A stretch of DNA of 64,000 bases from Thunnus maccoyii (lineage: Eukaryota; Chordata; Actinopteri; Scombriformes; Scombridae), in NCBI RefSeq assembly GCF_910596095.1, contig NC_056550.1, positions 27,085,001 to 27,149,000 of the forward strand. Reading direction: 5' to 3'. The position numbers and the translations under genes are program-made. Below, one piece after another: positions 26,801-36,702 of this stretch. Each line of letters starts with the position of its first letter. The stretch's first letter is position 1. The notes beneath the pieces are model-generated. The model made no database searches and was not told the origin of the DNA. It saw nothing but the letters and a program-made list of their open reading frames with translations.

Positions 26801-28299
26801 ACATCAGAGTCCAGTGTAACATCTTGAAATATTTCAGTTTACTGTAACAGAAGACACAGAAATGCAGCAAATTCTTACATGTGAGCACCTGAGATCAGCA
26901 AATATTTGGCATTTTTACTTAAAAATACTTAAACAATGTGATATTAAAAAGAATTAAATTTATTTAAGGGCAACGTTGCAGAAAGTCTTTAAAATAAGTT
27001 AAATCTGTTGCGTTTATCAGTTCAAAGAGTGTTTTTCCTTCCTAGAATATATTAATTTAGGTTTTAATATCATATAACACATCTGTCAGCTACGTGTAAC
27101 GCCGTGTCTTGTTTTTTTCCTCCTACCCAGCATGCTCCGGGGGTGCCTCGGATCCTCGTGGGTAACCGGCTGCACCTGGCCTTCAAACGGCAGGTCCCCA
27201 CCGAGCAGGCGAGGGCGTACGCCGAGAAGAACGGCATGACCTTCTTCGAGGTGAGCCCGCTGTGCAACTTCAACGTCATCGAGTCCTTCACGGAGCTGTC
27301 GCGCATCGTCCTGATGAGACACGGCATGGAGAAGTTCTGGAGGCCCAACAGAGGTGAGAAAAAAACAAGACAATCTGATGCATCAGTGAGCCGCTTACGT
27401 ACCGCAGTTGTCATCAGGTAGAAGTCATATTTCAAGCCTCTCGTTGGATAATTAATCCTCCCTCGTTCCTGTCGTTTTCCGTCTCCCTCGTCTGTAATTA
27501 CAGAGTGAAAGCGAGTGGAAGTGATGTGCTGCTTGTCTTCAGAGGATTAATAGTGAACAGACTCAGGCTCGCTCTGCTGAAACTTAATTTGACGCGTTAA
27601 ACGACTTTAATGTCAGCGGGACGAGCTCAGCAGACACAAATAAAGTCTGAGTCGTCCTCCTGGAACCTCTGAAATCCACCTAAACTTTGTTTTCTTTGTG
27701 TTTGTTCTTACTGTGTCTACATATTAAGTATAAGAATAATCTATAACAGATTAAATGTTTAACACTGTTTGCTTACAGGATAATTAGTATTTATAATAAA
27801 TACTTTGTTGTCTCAGGCAGTGCGGTTCGGTTCTGTCCAGGGAGGCATGATACTGATATTTCCAACTCATAGTGGCCGATACCAATACTGATATATGTGC
27901 ATATTATTTACCAGCCGGCTGAGGAGACTATTATAGATGCAAGTATAGATTATACTAAGTATGATCAAGAAAGACAATATATGAAGGAAGAACTGAGGAA
28001 GACTGGAGTTCAGCATTAAAACTTTAATGAACCTGCCGAGTTGGAGCAGCAGTAGAGTTTTCTTTGAGTTTATTAGACAGACAGGATTAATGAGCAGGAT
28101 TTAATCTCTGGTTCAAACTCCGGAGCAGAAGGTGGCGGCAACAACACAGAGTATCTGCAGGTCTTCCTAAAAAAAAAAACCCTAAGTTTTCTAAAACAAA
28201 AAAAAGGAACAAAGGCCGTAGATGGCATTAAAAAGTCTTACATTTAATTCACAAAAGCATCAATATTTACTCTCAGTAATGTAAATTATATATCATGTG

Positions 28300-28330
<31 letters not shown>

Positions 28331-29678
28331 GGTTGCTGGTTGGGCTGTCGTTAAACATCTATAAAGTACATTCTTCATGCTGGAAGCTGCAGACAGTTTC
28401 AGTCACTACTGAGGAAACACGTCTCTCATAACGTGCAGGTGTCAGTTTAAGCAAAAATGCTCTCTGTGTAGATATAAAGGGCTCGTTCAAAGCCAACAAA
28501 AACACAACGGTTCTTATTTTCAGGTGATTATACACTAATTAAAACATACTTATGGATATTATACTCCATTTCTGCCAAGTGTGTTCTGTTAGATGATGCC
28601 ACTAAATCTCACACGCTGGACCTTTAAAGGAGCCACTCTTATAACAGCACCTCTCACATAGATGTTCTTTGAATAATGAGGAGAGGATGATCATTAATAG
28701 CCCATTGATATTGATTATACACTAATTAAAACATACTTATGGATATTATTTTTCGATTTCTGTTGATATTTTTGCTAATAGAGAGTGCTGATAGTAATAT
28801 ATAATTATATATCTTGTCCCTGCTGGTTTTCTATCCTACTTTCATGCTGACATGAAGGTGAAACAGGCATTCAATTACATTTTATGTTGCAGTGAAACGT
28901 CCACATAGACCTTGATGAACTCTGCAGGAAAACCCTGAACAGCTGTTAGTCTTCTTCCTCTTCTTCAGCTCTCGAGTTCACCAGAGTTGAACAAGAGAAA
29001 CTCACTGATACACTGATCGTGACTCACTCTGTTAAAACGAGCTGCCAAATTTCACTGTTTTAAAAGCGGGTGTGACCAGGCATCCTTTATATATATATAT
29101 ATATATATATTTCCTTTTTTTTGGCTACAACATCTGGTTTACATAGTTTAACAATACAATAATTTACCAGTGTGAGGTTCAGGTGCATCACGTCATCCTC
29201 TAAACACCGTCCAGCTCTCTACACTCTCCTCTGTTTAGTCCGTTTCCAGCTGTTTCTCATCAAATGTTTTCCAGCCTGAAATCTCGTAGTGAAAACTGAA
29301 CTCCTGACTCCTCTGCAGGTTTGTTGAAGGTCGTGTGCAGCTCAGAGTCTCAGTATCGGGTGTTTAGGTTGTGCTTAACTTCCTCTTCCTTCCTTCTCCG
29401 CAGTCTTCAGCCTCCAGGACCTCTGCTGCAGAGCCATCGTGTCGTGCACGCCGGTCCACCTCATCGACAAGCTCCCCCTGCCCGTCGCCATCAAGTCCCA
29501 CCTCAAGTCCTTCTCCATGGCCAACGGCATGAACGCCGTCATGATGCACGGACGCTCCTACTCGCTGGCCAACCCGGCCGGCGGCTCCAAAGGCAACAGC
29601 CTGAAGCGCTCCAAGTCCATCCGTCCACCGCAGAGCCCGCCGCAGAACTGCACCCGGAACAACTGTAAAATCTCCTAA
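6489..29678 (+). CDS. rab40c: RAB40C: Rab GTPase with SOCS box, CRL5 substrate receptor (6 coding exons)
   Basis: Joined exons 6489-6630, 16530-16590, 22108-22168, 22312-22389, 27131-27353 and 29404-29678 give a continuous 279-residue protein, against about 281 in mammals. All introns are GT/AG and the phases match. Residues 14-185 form the Rab G domain: P-loop GDSDVGKG (21-28), WDTSGQGRF (68-76) and GNRLH (125-129), where most Rabs have GKS/T, DTAGQ and NKxD. These departures are typical of the RAB40 group. Residues about 189-230 form the SOCS box: BC box SLQDLCC (191-197) for Elongin B/C and a Cul5-type LPLP. The tail ends CKIS, a prenylation-type C terminus. Known role: the family recruits substrates to Cullin-5 ubiquitin ligases at membranes and affects focal adhesions. 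RAB40B is the main alternative; the near-identity recalled with RAB40C favours the latter. Confidence 0.95.
8636..8762. repeat. Dispersed repeat, first of two intronic copies
   Basis: It shares CTTCCACAAAGTGGT, an A-rich CAGCAA(T/C)AATAAAAC stretch and CAACAAGCCGAA-like words with 16256-16390. Both lie in the same RAB40C intron and in the same orientation. No coding potential. Confidence 0.45.
9833..10577 (-). repeat. Long MITE-like element with TAGGGCTGCA end
   Basis: Read on the minus strand it starts TAGGGCTGCAGTCTGCTGGT. Both ends carry a related GTCGACTAAAAT / ATTTAGTCGGAC theme, for example TTGGTCGACTAAAATCG at 9857-9873 and GAATTTAGTCGGACGAG at 10520-10536, so the termini are imperfect inverted repeats. 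The interior is CpG-rich with no long frame. The family is common in teleosts (recognition from memory). It is intronic and probably inert. Confidence 0.5.
16256..16390. repeat. Dispersed repeat, second of two intronic copies
   Basis: This is the partner of 8636-8762. It ends about 140 bases before RAB40C coding exon 2. Nothing indicates a function. Confidence 0.45.
16530..16590 (+). CDS. rab40c: RAB40C coding exon 2
   Basis: It encodes the rest of Gly48 to the first two bases of Trp68 ([19 protein letters not shown]), covering switch I/effector loop and strand beta-2/3. The acceptor is TTTCTGTCCAG ending at 16529; the donor is GTAAGC at 16591. A (TC)n microsatellite at 16490-16515 lies 14 bases before the acceptor AG and probably serves as its pyrimidine tract. 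Confidence 0.92.
17325..18310 (+). repeat. Dispersed repeat E, copy with internal tandem duplication
   Basis: It is nearly identical in stretches to 47425-48165. Both start ACACAATATGTAATTTCAGC / CACAATATGTAATTTCAGC and share CAAGGGATCATGGGAGTTGT and GACGCCATTGTAGCGGACAA. Here a segment of about 234 bases starting ATCCGCAGAGGTCTCCTCCT is present twice (17487-17720 and 17721-17940). The 47 kb copy has it once. Same orientation. No protein is evident. Confidence 0.7.
18300..18650. repeat. Foldback family D fragment
   Basis: It has ATCAAGTAGATATCTTCCAA, AAATTCCCTCTTTGTGTTTC and a GAACTCGTCCTTTAA end, as in the complete copies at 35935-36580, 41120-41715 and 59175-59780. It directly follows repeat E. 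Confidence 0.5.
19868..20090. repeat. Foldback family D, left-arm fragment
   Basis: It contains GTCTTAAACCAGCAGTCAGG, GTAATCATTCCTCCTGTTCA and AAGCTTCTATGAGGCTTCAG, which match the arm of family D. An 84-codon frame across it is repeat sequence, not a gene. Confidence 0.55.
22108..22168 (+). CDS. rab40c: RAB40C coding exon 3
   Basis: It encodes the end of Trp68 to Gln88 ([20 protein letters not shown]), the switch II region. The acceptor CTCTGCAG ends at 22107 behind a (CTT/CTC)n tract at 22049-22103; the donor is GTCAGA at 22169. The following intron is only 143 bases. Phase is correct on both sides. Confidence 0.92.
22312..22389 (+). CDS. rab40c: RAB40C coding exon 4
   Basis: It encodes residues 89-114 ([20 protein letters not shown] then IREIDE), beta-4 and alpha-3 of the G domain. 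It is exactly 26 codons. Acceptor TTCTTCAG ends at 22311; donor GTGAGT at 22390. A (GATG)n microsatellite lies at 22401-22434, just inside the next intron. Confidence 0.93.
22390..27130 (+). other. RAB40C intron after coding exon 4 (4.7 kb)
   Basis: No gene is seen. It holds (GATG)n 22401-22434, (AC)n 22548-22579, a dispersed fish repeat at about 22640-22870 (phrases AGACCAGTCAGTGCTCTGTA and GTCCCGGTCAGGATACAG), a compound TG minisatellite at 23664-23873, family C copies at 24180-24370, 25812-26060 and 26755-26960, and a unique CpG-rich block at about 26110-26400. Frames across the TG tract are low-complexity and not genes. Confidence 0.75.
23664..23873. repeat. Compound (TG)n minisatellite
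   Basis: Blocks of TG dinucleotides are separated by CGCCTG, a 60-base unique insert and repeated TCTGCCTG spacers near 23776-23783, 23824-23830 and 23844-23850. The spacers suggest expansion of a (TG)n-TCTGCCTG unit. Intronic. Confidence 0.85.
27131..27353 (+). CDS. rab40c: RAB40C coding exon 5
   Basis: It encodes residues 115-188 and the first base of Val189. It contains the guanine-specificity motif GNRLH (125-129) in place of NKxD, the [19 protein letters not shown] segment, and the alpha-5 region up to WRPNR. Acceptor CCTACCCAG ends at 27130; donor GTGAGA at 27354. It is GC-rich relative to the flanking introns. Confidence 0.93.
27354..29403 (+). other. RAB40C last intron (2.05 kb)
   Basis: No gene is seen. 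It holds AT-rich sequence with (AT)n runs at 28302-28324 and 29089-29111. A 40-base segment, including ATTATACACTAATTAAAACA, is present twice, near 28526-28562 and 28712-28748. The acceptor at 29401-29403 is CAG after TTCCTTCTCCG. Confidence 0.7.
29404..29678 (+). CDS. rab40c: RAB40C last coding exon (SOCS box and C terminus)
   Basis: It encodes residues 189-279. It begins [12 protein letters not shown], the Elongin-binding BC box, then [20 protein letters not shown] with the Cullin-5 box. A basic, proline- and serine-rich tail follows ([19 protein letters not shown]) and the protein ends NCKIS before TAA at 29676. The Ser/Gly stretch (NPAGGSKG) is slightly shorter than recalled for mammals, which accounts for 279 against 281 residues. 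Confidence 0.95.
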
Positions 29679-30823
29679 CTGTCCCGAGTCGTCGACGACG
29701 ACGAGAGACGACGACGACGGCGGAAGGAGGGATCGACGGCATCATCGGGAGACGGGATGTACAGGATGTGTTTGAGCCGGAGGGGAGGGGACGCGATTAT
29801 CTCTTGAACCTGAAGAGCTGAAGAGCAGGAATGATGGATAAAGGGATATAAAAAAAACAAAAACCAAACTGAAGCGGCTACCTCCCTCCTTTCACGAGTG
29901 TACAGGACTCTCCGGCTGTCGGGGGGACGGAGGGGGGGAAGGGAAGGAGGGCTCTAACGGTCTCAGGATATCAGAGGAGAACGAACCTTCTGGTCTCTGC
30001 AGGCCTGATTTTCTCACTACTTAACCAACCGCTAAAGAGACGAGTGTTAACTACATGTACAGAAATCCTTCACCGAAACCATATTTAGTTACTCTACATG
30101 CAACTCATCGTGTCTGTCGGCGTCGCAGACATCACCTCAACATTCTTTCACTTTTGTGTGTCTCACATTTCTTTCTGTCTGTCCACACGTCCGTTTTATT
30201 TGCTGTTTTTTTTGTTTTGAAAGACCAATAAGCTACAGTAACGATCCAGACACTAGTAGAAGCAGTCAGTCGTCTGTTTGTCTATCAGCTGTGTGTTTTA
30301 TCGCTGAAGGAGAAAATCTTGGTGACGAGATGAGAGGAAGTTTCCCCCGTCGTGGCCTTTTAGGTTCTAAACTCTTAAAAGGTCTTCAGGTAAACTCGTC
30401 CCCCCCGTTAAAAATCCCAGAGGGGACGCAACCTGAACCTGGACCAGGTCTCAGGTTGCTCTCACGTCGTGTCGGCTCTGATCGGACAAACACACGCAGC
30501 TGTTTTTATCCGCTTAAAGCACGGCAACGACTAAAAATATGAAATCGACGAGTTAAATTCCTTTAATTCAAACCTTTAAATGTTTAGATTTTACGTTACG
30601 GTTCACACGGATACCGAATAATACATCGACAAATTTAAAGTTCCCTCCATTTTTTTAATGAGTTTTCTGCTCACCTTCAGGTTTCAGTGACATTTAAAAA
30701 GCTTCTGACTCGACTTAATTAAACTTGACGTGCAGATAATTAATTTTATCGTTAAAGTCTTTTCTTCAAATCTGTTCAGAATCCAAACTGTGGGTTTTTT
30801 TTATTTATTTAAAGTTTTTAAAG

Positions 30824-30829
30824 AATAAA
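30824..30829 (+). terminator. Candidate proximal poly(A) signal of RAB40C
   Basis: AATAAA about 1.15 kb after the RAB40C stop. It is followed within 25 bases by T-rich sequence (ATTATTCTGTATTTTTGTTAA), as expected downstream of a cleavage site. A family A repeat fragment begins at about the same place, so the T-rich stretch may instead belong to the repeat. Confidence 0.35.
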
Positions 30830-32285
30830 GCTGGAATTATTCTGTATTTTTGTTAATGTCAACAAATCTCATGACGTCTCTGCTCCGTCTGCGGCCGTCA
30901 GCTCCGAACCCGCCGGTTCCTACTGAAGATAGAAATCTTTAAAAAAAAAAAAATTTTTTAGCAGACAAAAAGGAGGAGATGGTGCATTTGTTGGGGACTA
31001 TTTTCAGCGGCGGATGGATCCACATTTGGTGCTGTAGAGAGTATCACTTGTCAGTCAGTTTGGGTCTTTATGTGTCGTTTGTTGGCAATAATAAGAATGT
31101 TTAATATCCACTTTGGTTCGGATCAGGAAACATTTTCTTTTTGACCAAAGAGCTTCTGGGAGTTGTAGTTTGGAGATGATCTGCTGTCACTTCCTCCTCC
31201 TCCTCTTCTTCTTCTTCTTCTTCTCTCTTGTCGCTGAGTGTTTAGTTTATTTTACGCCTCACCTTTCATGTCGCACCTTCTACACGCAGTGAAAACTCTT
31301 TTATTAAAGCTGCAACTATTAGTTACTATTTTAATAATCGATTAATTGTTTTGAGTGAATATTTTCTGGTTTATTTCATCTTTATGACAGTAAACTGAAG
31401 ATATTTTGGGTTGTGGACAAAGCAAGACATTTTAACTTGTATCTCGGTTCTTTGTGAAACAATAATCAAGATTTTTTTCACCATTTTCTGACATTTTATA
31501 GACTAAACAACTGATCAATAACGACAGTAACGTCTGCTGCAGATAGAATCTGTGTTTCCAGTTTCCTTCTGTGTGTTTATTACGAGCCAAACATAACGAG
31601 CACACAGACGGAGAGAAGATGAGACGTTTTCCACCATGAAAACTCTCGTCAGACGTCGAACGTTTCGTCACTAAAAAGACAGATTTTTTAAACTCTCCTG
31701 TTCCAAACTGCCACACCTTTTTAAAGCAGCCAGATCCTGTTTTTCTGCTCTATGTCGAGCCCCCCCCCCCCCCCCCCCATTCATGCTATCTACTAATGTG
31801 TTTTCCATACGTTCATTGCAGCCCCCCCCCCCCCCCCCCACCCTGAGGTGATGTGAAGCAGAGATATGTGAGGCTGTAAACAGAAACCAGTGGGTCCAGT
31901 AAAGTGGAATATTACCAGTGTTGACAGTAAACAGGGACCCGTGTTTGTCTCAGTGAATTTCCCACAGTTGTTATTAGCTGTTATAAGCAGAATATAAACA
32001 TTTACATAATGTAGTTATGAGCAGGTAGAGGGACATTTTAACAGTTATAACTTCTCCTATGAAGACATATTTTATATTATTACAACTGTGTTTTACTGTG
32101 TTGTAGCCTGCAGTTACCAGTGTCCACAGGAGGAGTTATAGTTGTTGACATTATAGTGAGTTATTAACTGTTTATATGCTGATTATGAACACTAACAGGA
32201 CCAAAGGACAGAACTCCTCGTGCACAGCCGGTGTTTCCAGTCAGGTGCTGGTCGGTCGCAGGAACATAGACGGTTGAAAATCAAC

Positions 32286-32685
32286 AGTGTAACGACTTTA
32301 CTGTGACTTTATTAAGAGCGAACGAGGAGTTTCGCCTGTAGGTTCACTCAGATAAACACATCTGAGTCACTATCACAGTCTCCATTCCCTCAAAGTGAAC
32401 ATTTCACAAAGGGCACGAGAATGAAAATATACATATTACAAAAAACATGACGTGATTAATGTTACACAAAGTTACAAGAATGACAGAATTTTATATAATT
32501 AAACTTCATTAAACATCTGACTGAACAGGATGAGCAGACTACAGCCGTCCCTCTAATGTTCACTTTGAGAGAATGAAGACTGTGATAATGAGTCATGTGA
32601 CTCAGATGTGTTTATCTGAGTGAACCTACAGGTGAAACGCCTCGTTCACTCTTAATAAAGTCACAGTAAAGTCGTTACAGTGTGC
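32286..32685. repeat. Foldback element with arms of about 120 bases
   Basis: The left arm (about 32287-32402) contains GTAACGACTTTACTGTGACT, TAGGTTCACTCAGATAAACA and CAAAGTGAACATT. The right arm (about 32556-32684) contains AATGTTCACTTTG, TGTTTATCTGAGTGAACCTA and AGTCACAGTAAAGTCGTTAC, the reverse complement. The 150-base loop is AT-rich. It could form a hairpin and is probably a MITE. It also shares the phrase GTGAACCTACAGG(T/C) within itself only, not with families A or D. Confidence 0.7.
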
Positions 32686-32959
32686 GCTGCTTAATGTTTC
32701 ACTATTAGGACCAAGTTAGTGTTTTATAGGACAAACATGGTGATGTTCTTTAAAACAGATCACAAATATATAGTTTCATTTTTTTTTAACAGCTCAGTGA
32801 TTCCCTGAAAAAGCTGCTCACTGTGTATTTATTGGGGACTATTTTCAGCGGCGGATGAATCCACATGTGGTGCTGTAGTGAGTGTTTCTGGCAGCAGGAC
32901 GGTGTGTGTGGGATTGAATCAAAATAAACTACAGGGTGTGTGTTGGTGACTCAACAGAG

Positions 32960-33838
32960 AAACAGAATCAAACCAACAATGAACTGATTTACTAACCAGT
33001 ACTGTGTGTGTTCATCCAAAGCCTGATATATATATTATTTATTACTCCTCCGTCGTCGTTGTTGTCCAGAAACCATTAAACTGTGCTGCGCTGGCTGACG
33101 TGTTCCTTCATCGTGAAGAGTTTGCTCATCTTAGTTGGTTTAGATCATGTTTTCAGTCTCAGGAGAGAAGTTCTGTCACATCCTCTTGACTTTGTTCTGA
33201 TGTTCTTTGAGAAAAGTACAATGAAGCACAAAGTCAACGAGCTGTAGAAGAATTCGGAGCCGTTTTAGTCGTTTTTGGACAACAACAGAGGAATAAGATA
33301 CATCAGGCTTTGATCATAGACTGTAGTTGCCGTGACGTCACCCGTTGGTTGGTTTCTGAAGAGCGGTTCTCTCAAAGCGAGCCGCTCCGGCCGTCGCCAT
33401 CTTGGCAGTGCGTGACGCACGGGCCGAATGGCTGAAACAAGCCACCTAGCGGCTGGCGGACCTGTCACTCAAAGCAGCCATGTCCTTCATTATGCACAAC
33501 TTTACAGCTTAATAACATTTAAGGCGTCATGAAAGAGGAAATTACCCGTTGAGGCCGAAACCAGGCTGTAAACATGTTTATTTCTGCTGTAAAGTTGGAC
33601 ATTTTAACATGGGGGTCTATGGGGATTGACTCGCTTTTGGAGCCTCAAGTGTCTGTTCAAGGAACTGCAGGTTTTGGCACTTCCTGTTGGCTTCATTTTA
33701 CAGCCCCGGAGGTTGCTGCTTGGGTTTGATACAGACACGATACTGGTTAGTAGATCAGTTCATTGCTGTTTTGGATCCGAACATGAGATTTGTTGACAAT
33801 AAGTAAAAATATAGAAAACCAGCAGACTGATCCTTTAA
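32960..33838. repeat. Family A foldback interrupted by a nested element
   Basis: The left arm has CAAACCAACAATGAACTGAT and the middle has TTTTCAGTCTCAGGAGAGAA. The right arm resumes at about 33728 with a GATACAGACACGATACTGG stretch and ends GTTGACAATAAGTAAAAATA. The interruption (about 33319-33727) is unrelated. Its right half is similar to the complement of 56160-56500, sharing AAACATGTTTATTTCTGCT, TTGACTCGCTT and GGAGCCTCAAGTG. TTTGAT occurs at both edges and may be a target duplication. Confidence 0.6.
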
Positions 33839-35703
33839 TATCTGATGATGAGAAAACTGTAAACAGGTTTCATGTTCCTGCCGCCTTCATGTCCAGCAGG
33901 AAAAAGACGACACATACAAGAGAACGTCTTGTAAATATAGTTTTAACAACAAGGAAACATCTGCTGTTTAAAACACAAGATGTTTCACTTCATGTGCGAT
34001 TCGACGGTCAGTTTGAACATTTCTTTAAAAAGCGCTCCGGCTTGCTGGATCTCCCACAGGAGCGAATGCAGCATGTCATCGTCATCTTCTTCTTCATCTT
34101 CTTCTTCTCCTCTTCTGATCTGCTCCGCCGCCTCCGCATGCCGTCCCATGATTCATAGCTGCTGAATAATAGATGCTCTCTTCATAGATCTCTGGAGGGC
34201 TTCATCAGTACGCCCCGGCTCCGTCTCTGCTCTCTTTCATCCTCCACTCCTCCTCTAGGAAGCTCTGCCAGCTGCGTGCTTTGTTTCTCAGTAGGTCCTC
34301 CTCAGCATCTGTTACCGTCTCCTTTTATTCCTCTATAATATACCGAACTAACCTGCCAGCGTCGTCGCCTCTTTTAACACCAGGTTACGCAGAAATTTCA
34401 CCTCTAATAGTCTGTTTTTTGGTTGCTTCTCCTCGTTTATCGTCCTCGGTGTGTCTCCACGCTCAGATTACTGCAGCGTTAACCGTCTTATTACCTGCTT
34501 TAGTCCATCTACTGCAATTAACCATTACTTTCATCATCAATTATGTCACTAAAATGTCACAAAATAGTGAAAATTCCTGCTGTAATAACATAACGCTCAT
34601 GGCGATGTCTTCATATGTCATATTTTGTGTCATCAGCAGCTCAAAACCCCCAAAAATATGTAATTTTCTCTCACGTACGACACAGAAAAACCTCAACCTC
34701 AACCTTTTTCAATCATCAAAACATTTGTTGTTTTAATTTTTAATTGTTTCAGCTCTAATTCTCAACTGTGAGGTGACCAAGAGTGCAACTAATGATTAAT
34801 TTTGATTAATAATTCATCTTTTCAGATAATCAATTATTCATTTAGTCTATAAAATGTCAGAAAATAGTGATCTAATATATTCCATTTAAAATTACAACCC
34901 TGTTTGATACAGAAACGCTTCAAATCGTCAAATTTGAGAAACATTTTTGCTTAAAAAAATGAGTAAAATGATTATTAGATTATCAATGGATCAACTGATT
35001 GATTAAGGGACTGATTGCTGCAGCTCAGGTTTCTTCTTCTGCTGTATCTTCATCTCCCGACTCCTCAGTGTGGAAACTATAATGAGAGTTGTGTTAAATG
35101 AGCTTAAAGTTTCAGTCCGGAGGGTAAAAGATGAACCGACGGGACGTCTTTCTGCTTCCTGTCTGCGTTTGTTCATCTGTAAAATAAGAGATGTTAGAAA
35201 CAGCCGACGCGTCGCCTTCGTTTTGTTTCGTCGCCGTCAAACGATGTAAGAGGAGCCCGAAAAAAGGAATCAGACTCGAGCTCGTCGCCAAGATTTTCTG
35301 GAAGAGGTTTCCCTCTCTGTGATAAACAGGAAGAGGTTTTTGTTTCGTGCATCAGCCTCGGCGTGTGTTCAGTGATAACGACCGTTTCCATCCATGTTTT
35401 GGTTCCTCGAGTGTTTGTTGACTCTTTGCAACAGTCTTGTTGCTCCTCCATGTTTGGTTTCCATGAACTTTTTTTTTTTTTTTAAGATAGAAATGTTTTG
35501 TAGAGGATGGTGGGAAATTAGATTCAGGACCCCTTCAGGGATGCCCTCTGATATCGCCTGTTGTGGAAGTGTTTGTGTAACGGAGCATAAAGGAGTGTTG
35601 TGATGATAACTTAAAAAAAAAACAAAAAACAACAAAACAAAACAAACAAACAAACAAAAAAAAACACTTGTAAAACACTATTCTTGTTTTTTGGCTAAAG
35701 CTG

Positions 35704-35780
<77 letters not shown>
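35704..35780. repeat. (TG)n(GA)n microsatellite
   Basis: About 20 TG units run straight into about 18 GA units. Frames that read through it are artefacts of the repeat. Confidence 0.9.
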
Positions 35781-35785
<5 letters not shown>

Positions 35786-35869
35786 TCTTCAAGCTGAACA
35801 TTTTTCTTTTTTTTTAAATTATTGATTGTACAGTTTCAAGGCGAGGGTATGAAGAGAGACTTTTTTCAC

Positions 35870-35875
35870 AATAAA
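35870..35875 (+). terminator. Candidate distal poly(A) signal
   Basis: AATAAA within unique-looking sequence immediately before a family D foldback. It could end a long RAB40C 3' UTR form or belong to nothing. No gene other than RAB40C lies upstream on this strand. Confidence 0.25.
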
Positions 35876-35934
35876 ACTATTGAATGTTTAAGTCGAGATG
35901 TCTGCTCCTTATTTTTTACATCATTCACAATTTA

Positions 35935-36580
35935 TTCAAGTGTCTTAAACCAAACAGTCAGTGAAACATGTTCTTCTTGCTGTAATCATTCCTCCTGTTC
36001 ATACTGACCATTAGAAGATCCCTTCATAATGAGCTTACAATGGAAGTGATGGAGGACAAAATGTGTTTAAAAGTTTATCTGAAGCTAATATGAAGCTTCA
36101 GCGTCCAAATGAGTCAAATCAAGTAGATATCTTTCAACATTACAGTCTTTTTAGTGCCAAAGTCCCTCTTTTTGTTACTATACTTCCACCTGCAGCTCAA
36201 CAGGGAAACACTGTCCGAGGAAACACAAAGAGGGAATTTGATGCTAAAACGACTGTAAATGTGTCAGATATCCACTTGATATGACTAACTCAGACTGCTG
36301 AAGCTGAATAGAAGCTTCACACAGACTTTTAAATGACTGTGTGGACACACTGTGGATTTTATCCTCCATCACTTCTATTGAAAACACATTTGAAGGATCT
36401 TTTAATCCCCCCCCCCCCCCCTTTTAATCGGAGGACAGACAGCATTATTTCCAGTAAAGTGTGTCCTTGACAGAATGATGGACGTGTAGGTTTGTTTTCA
36501 GCCTCTTTCACTGTTCATTTAGGATCCTGACTGTTGTTTTAAGACACACTTGAAAAAACTGTGGAACTGTCCTTTAACGG
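35935..36580. repeat. Foldback family D, near-complete copy
   Basis: The left arm contains GCTGTAATCATTCCTCCTGT and AATGGAAGTGATGGAGGACA; the right arm carries the complements, such as TCCTCCATCACTTCTATTG. The centre has TGCAGCTCAACAGGGAAACA. A poly(C) run at about 36408-36421 replaces part of the right arm. Complete relatives are at 41120-41715 and 59175-59780. Confidence 0.65.
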
Positions 36581-36636
36581 TTCCACTGCTGCTTTAAAAT
36601 GTGAAGAACTTTGGTGGAGTTTAGTTTGGGAAGGCT

Positions 36637-36648
36637 GCCATCTAGTGG
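36637..36648 (-). promoter_or_regulatory. Strong CTCF-type motif
   Basis: On the minus strand the sequence is CCACTAGATGGCAGCC (36633-36648). It matches every position of the vertebrate CTCF core CCASYAGRKGGC. It lies in non-repetitive sequence between RAB40C and the zinc-finger gene, next to a (CA)n(CAT)n run at 36659-36702. Binding is inferred from the motif only. Confidence 0.45.
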
Positions 36649-36702
36649 ACTTTACAAACACACACACACACACACCATCATCATCATCATCATCATCATC
36701 AT

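Larger units (their letters stand above)
29679..35890 (+). other. RAB40C 3' UTR (extent uncertain) and repeats
   Basis: Sequence after the stop codon with no further gene. Candidate poly(A) signals (AATAAA) are at 30824-30829 and 35870-35875. The first would give a 1.15 kb 3' UTR, the second about 6.2 kb. The distance and the repeats in between favour the proximal one or an unseen site. Contents: family A fragment 30830-30930, family C 31307-31520 and 34770-35025, two poly(C) runs at 31760-31778 and 31822-31839, foldbacks at 32286-32685 and 32960-33838, and a (TG)n(GA)n tract at 35704-35780. Confidence 0.5.

Noticed and set aside
27070..27435. Frames of 95-121 codons antisense to RAB40C exon 5
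   Set aside because: They are shadows of a GC-rich conserved exon.
33790..34736. Frames of 122 and 151 codons downstream of RAB40C
   Set aside because: They cross the end of a foldback and low-complexity TCTTC runs, and show no domain or exon structure.
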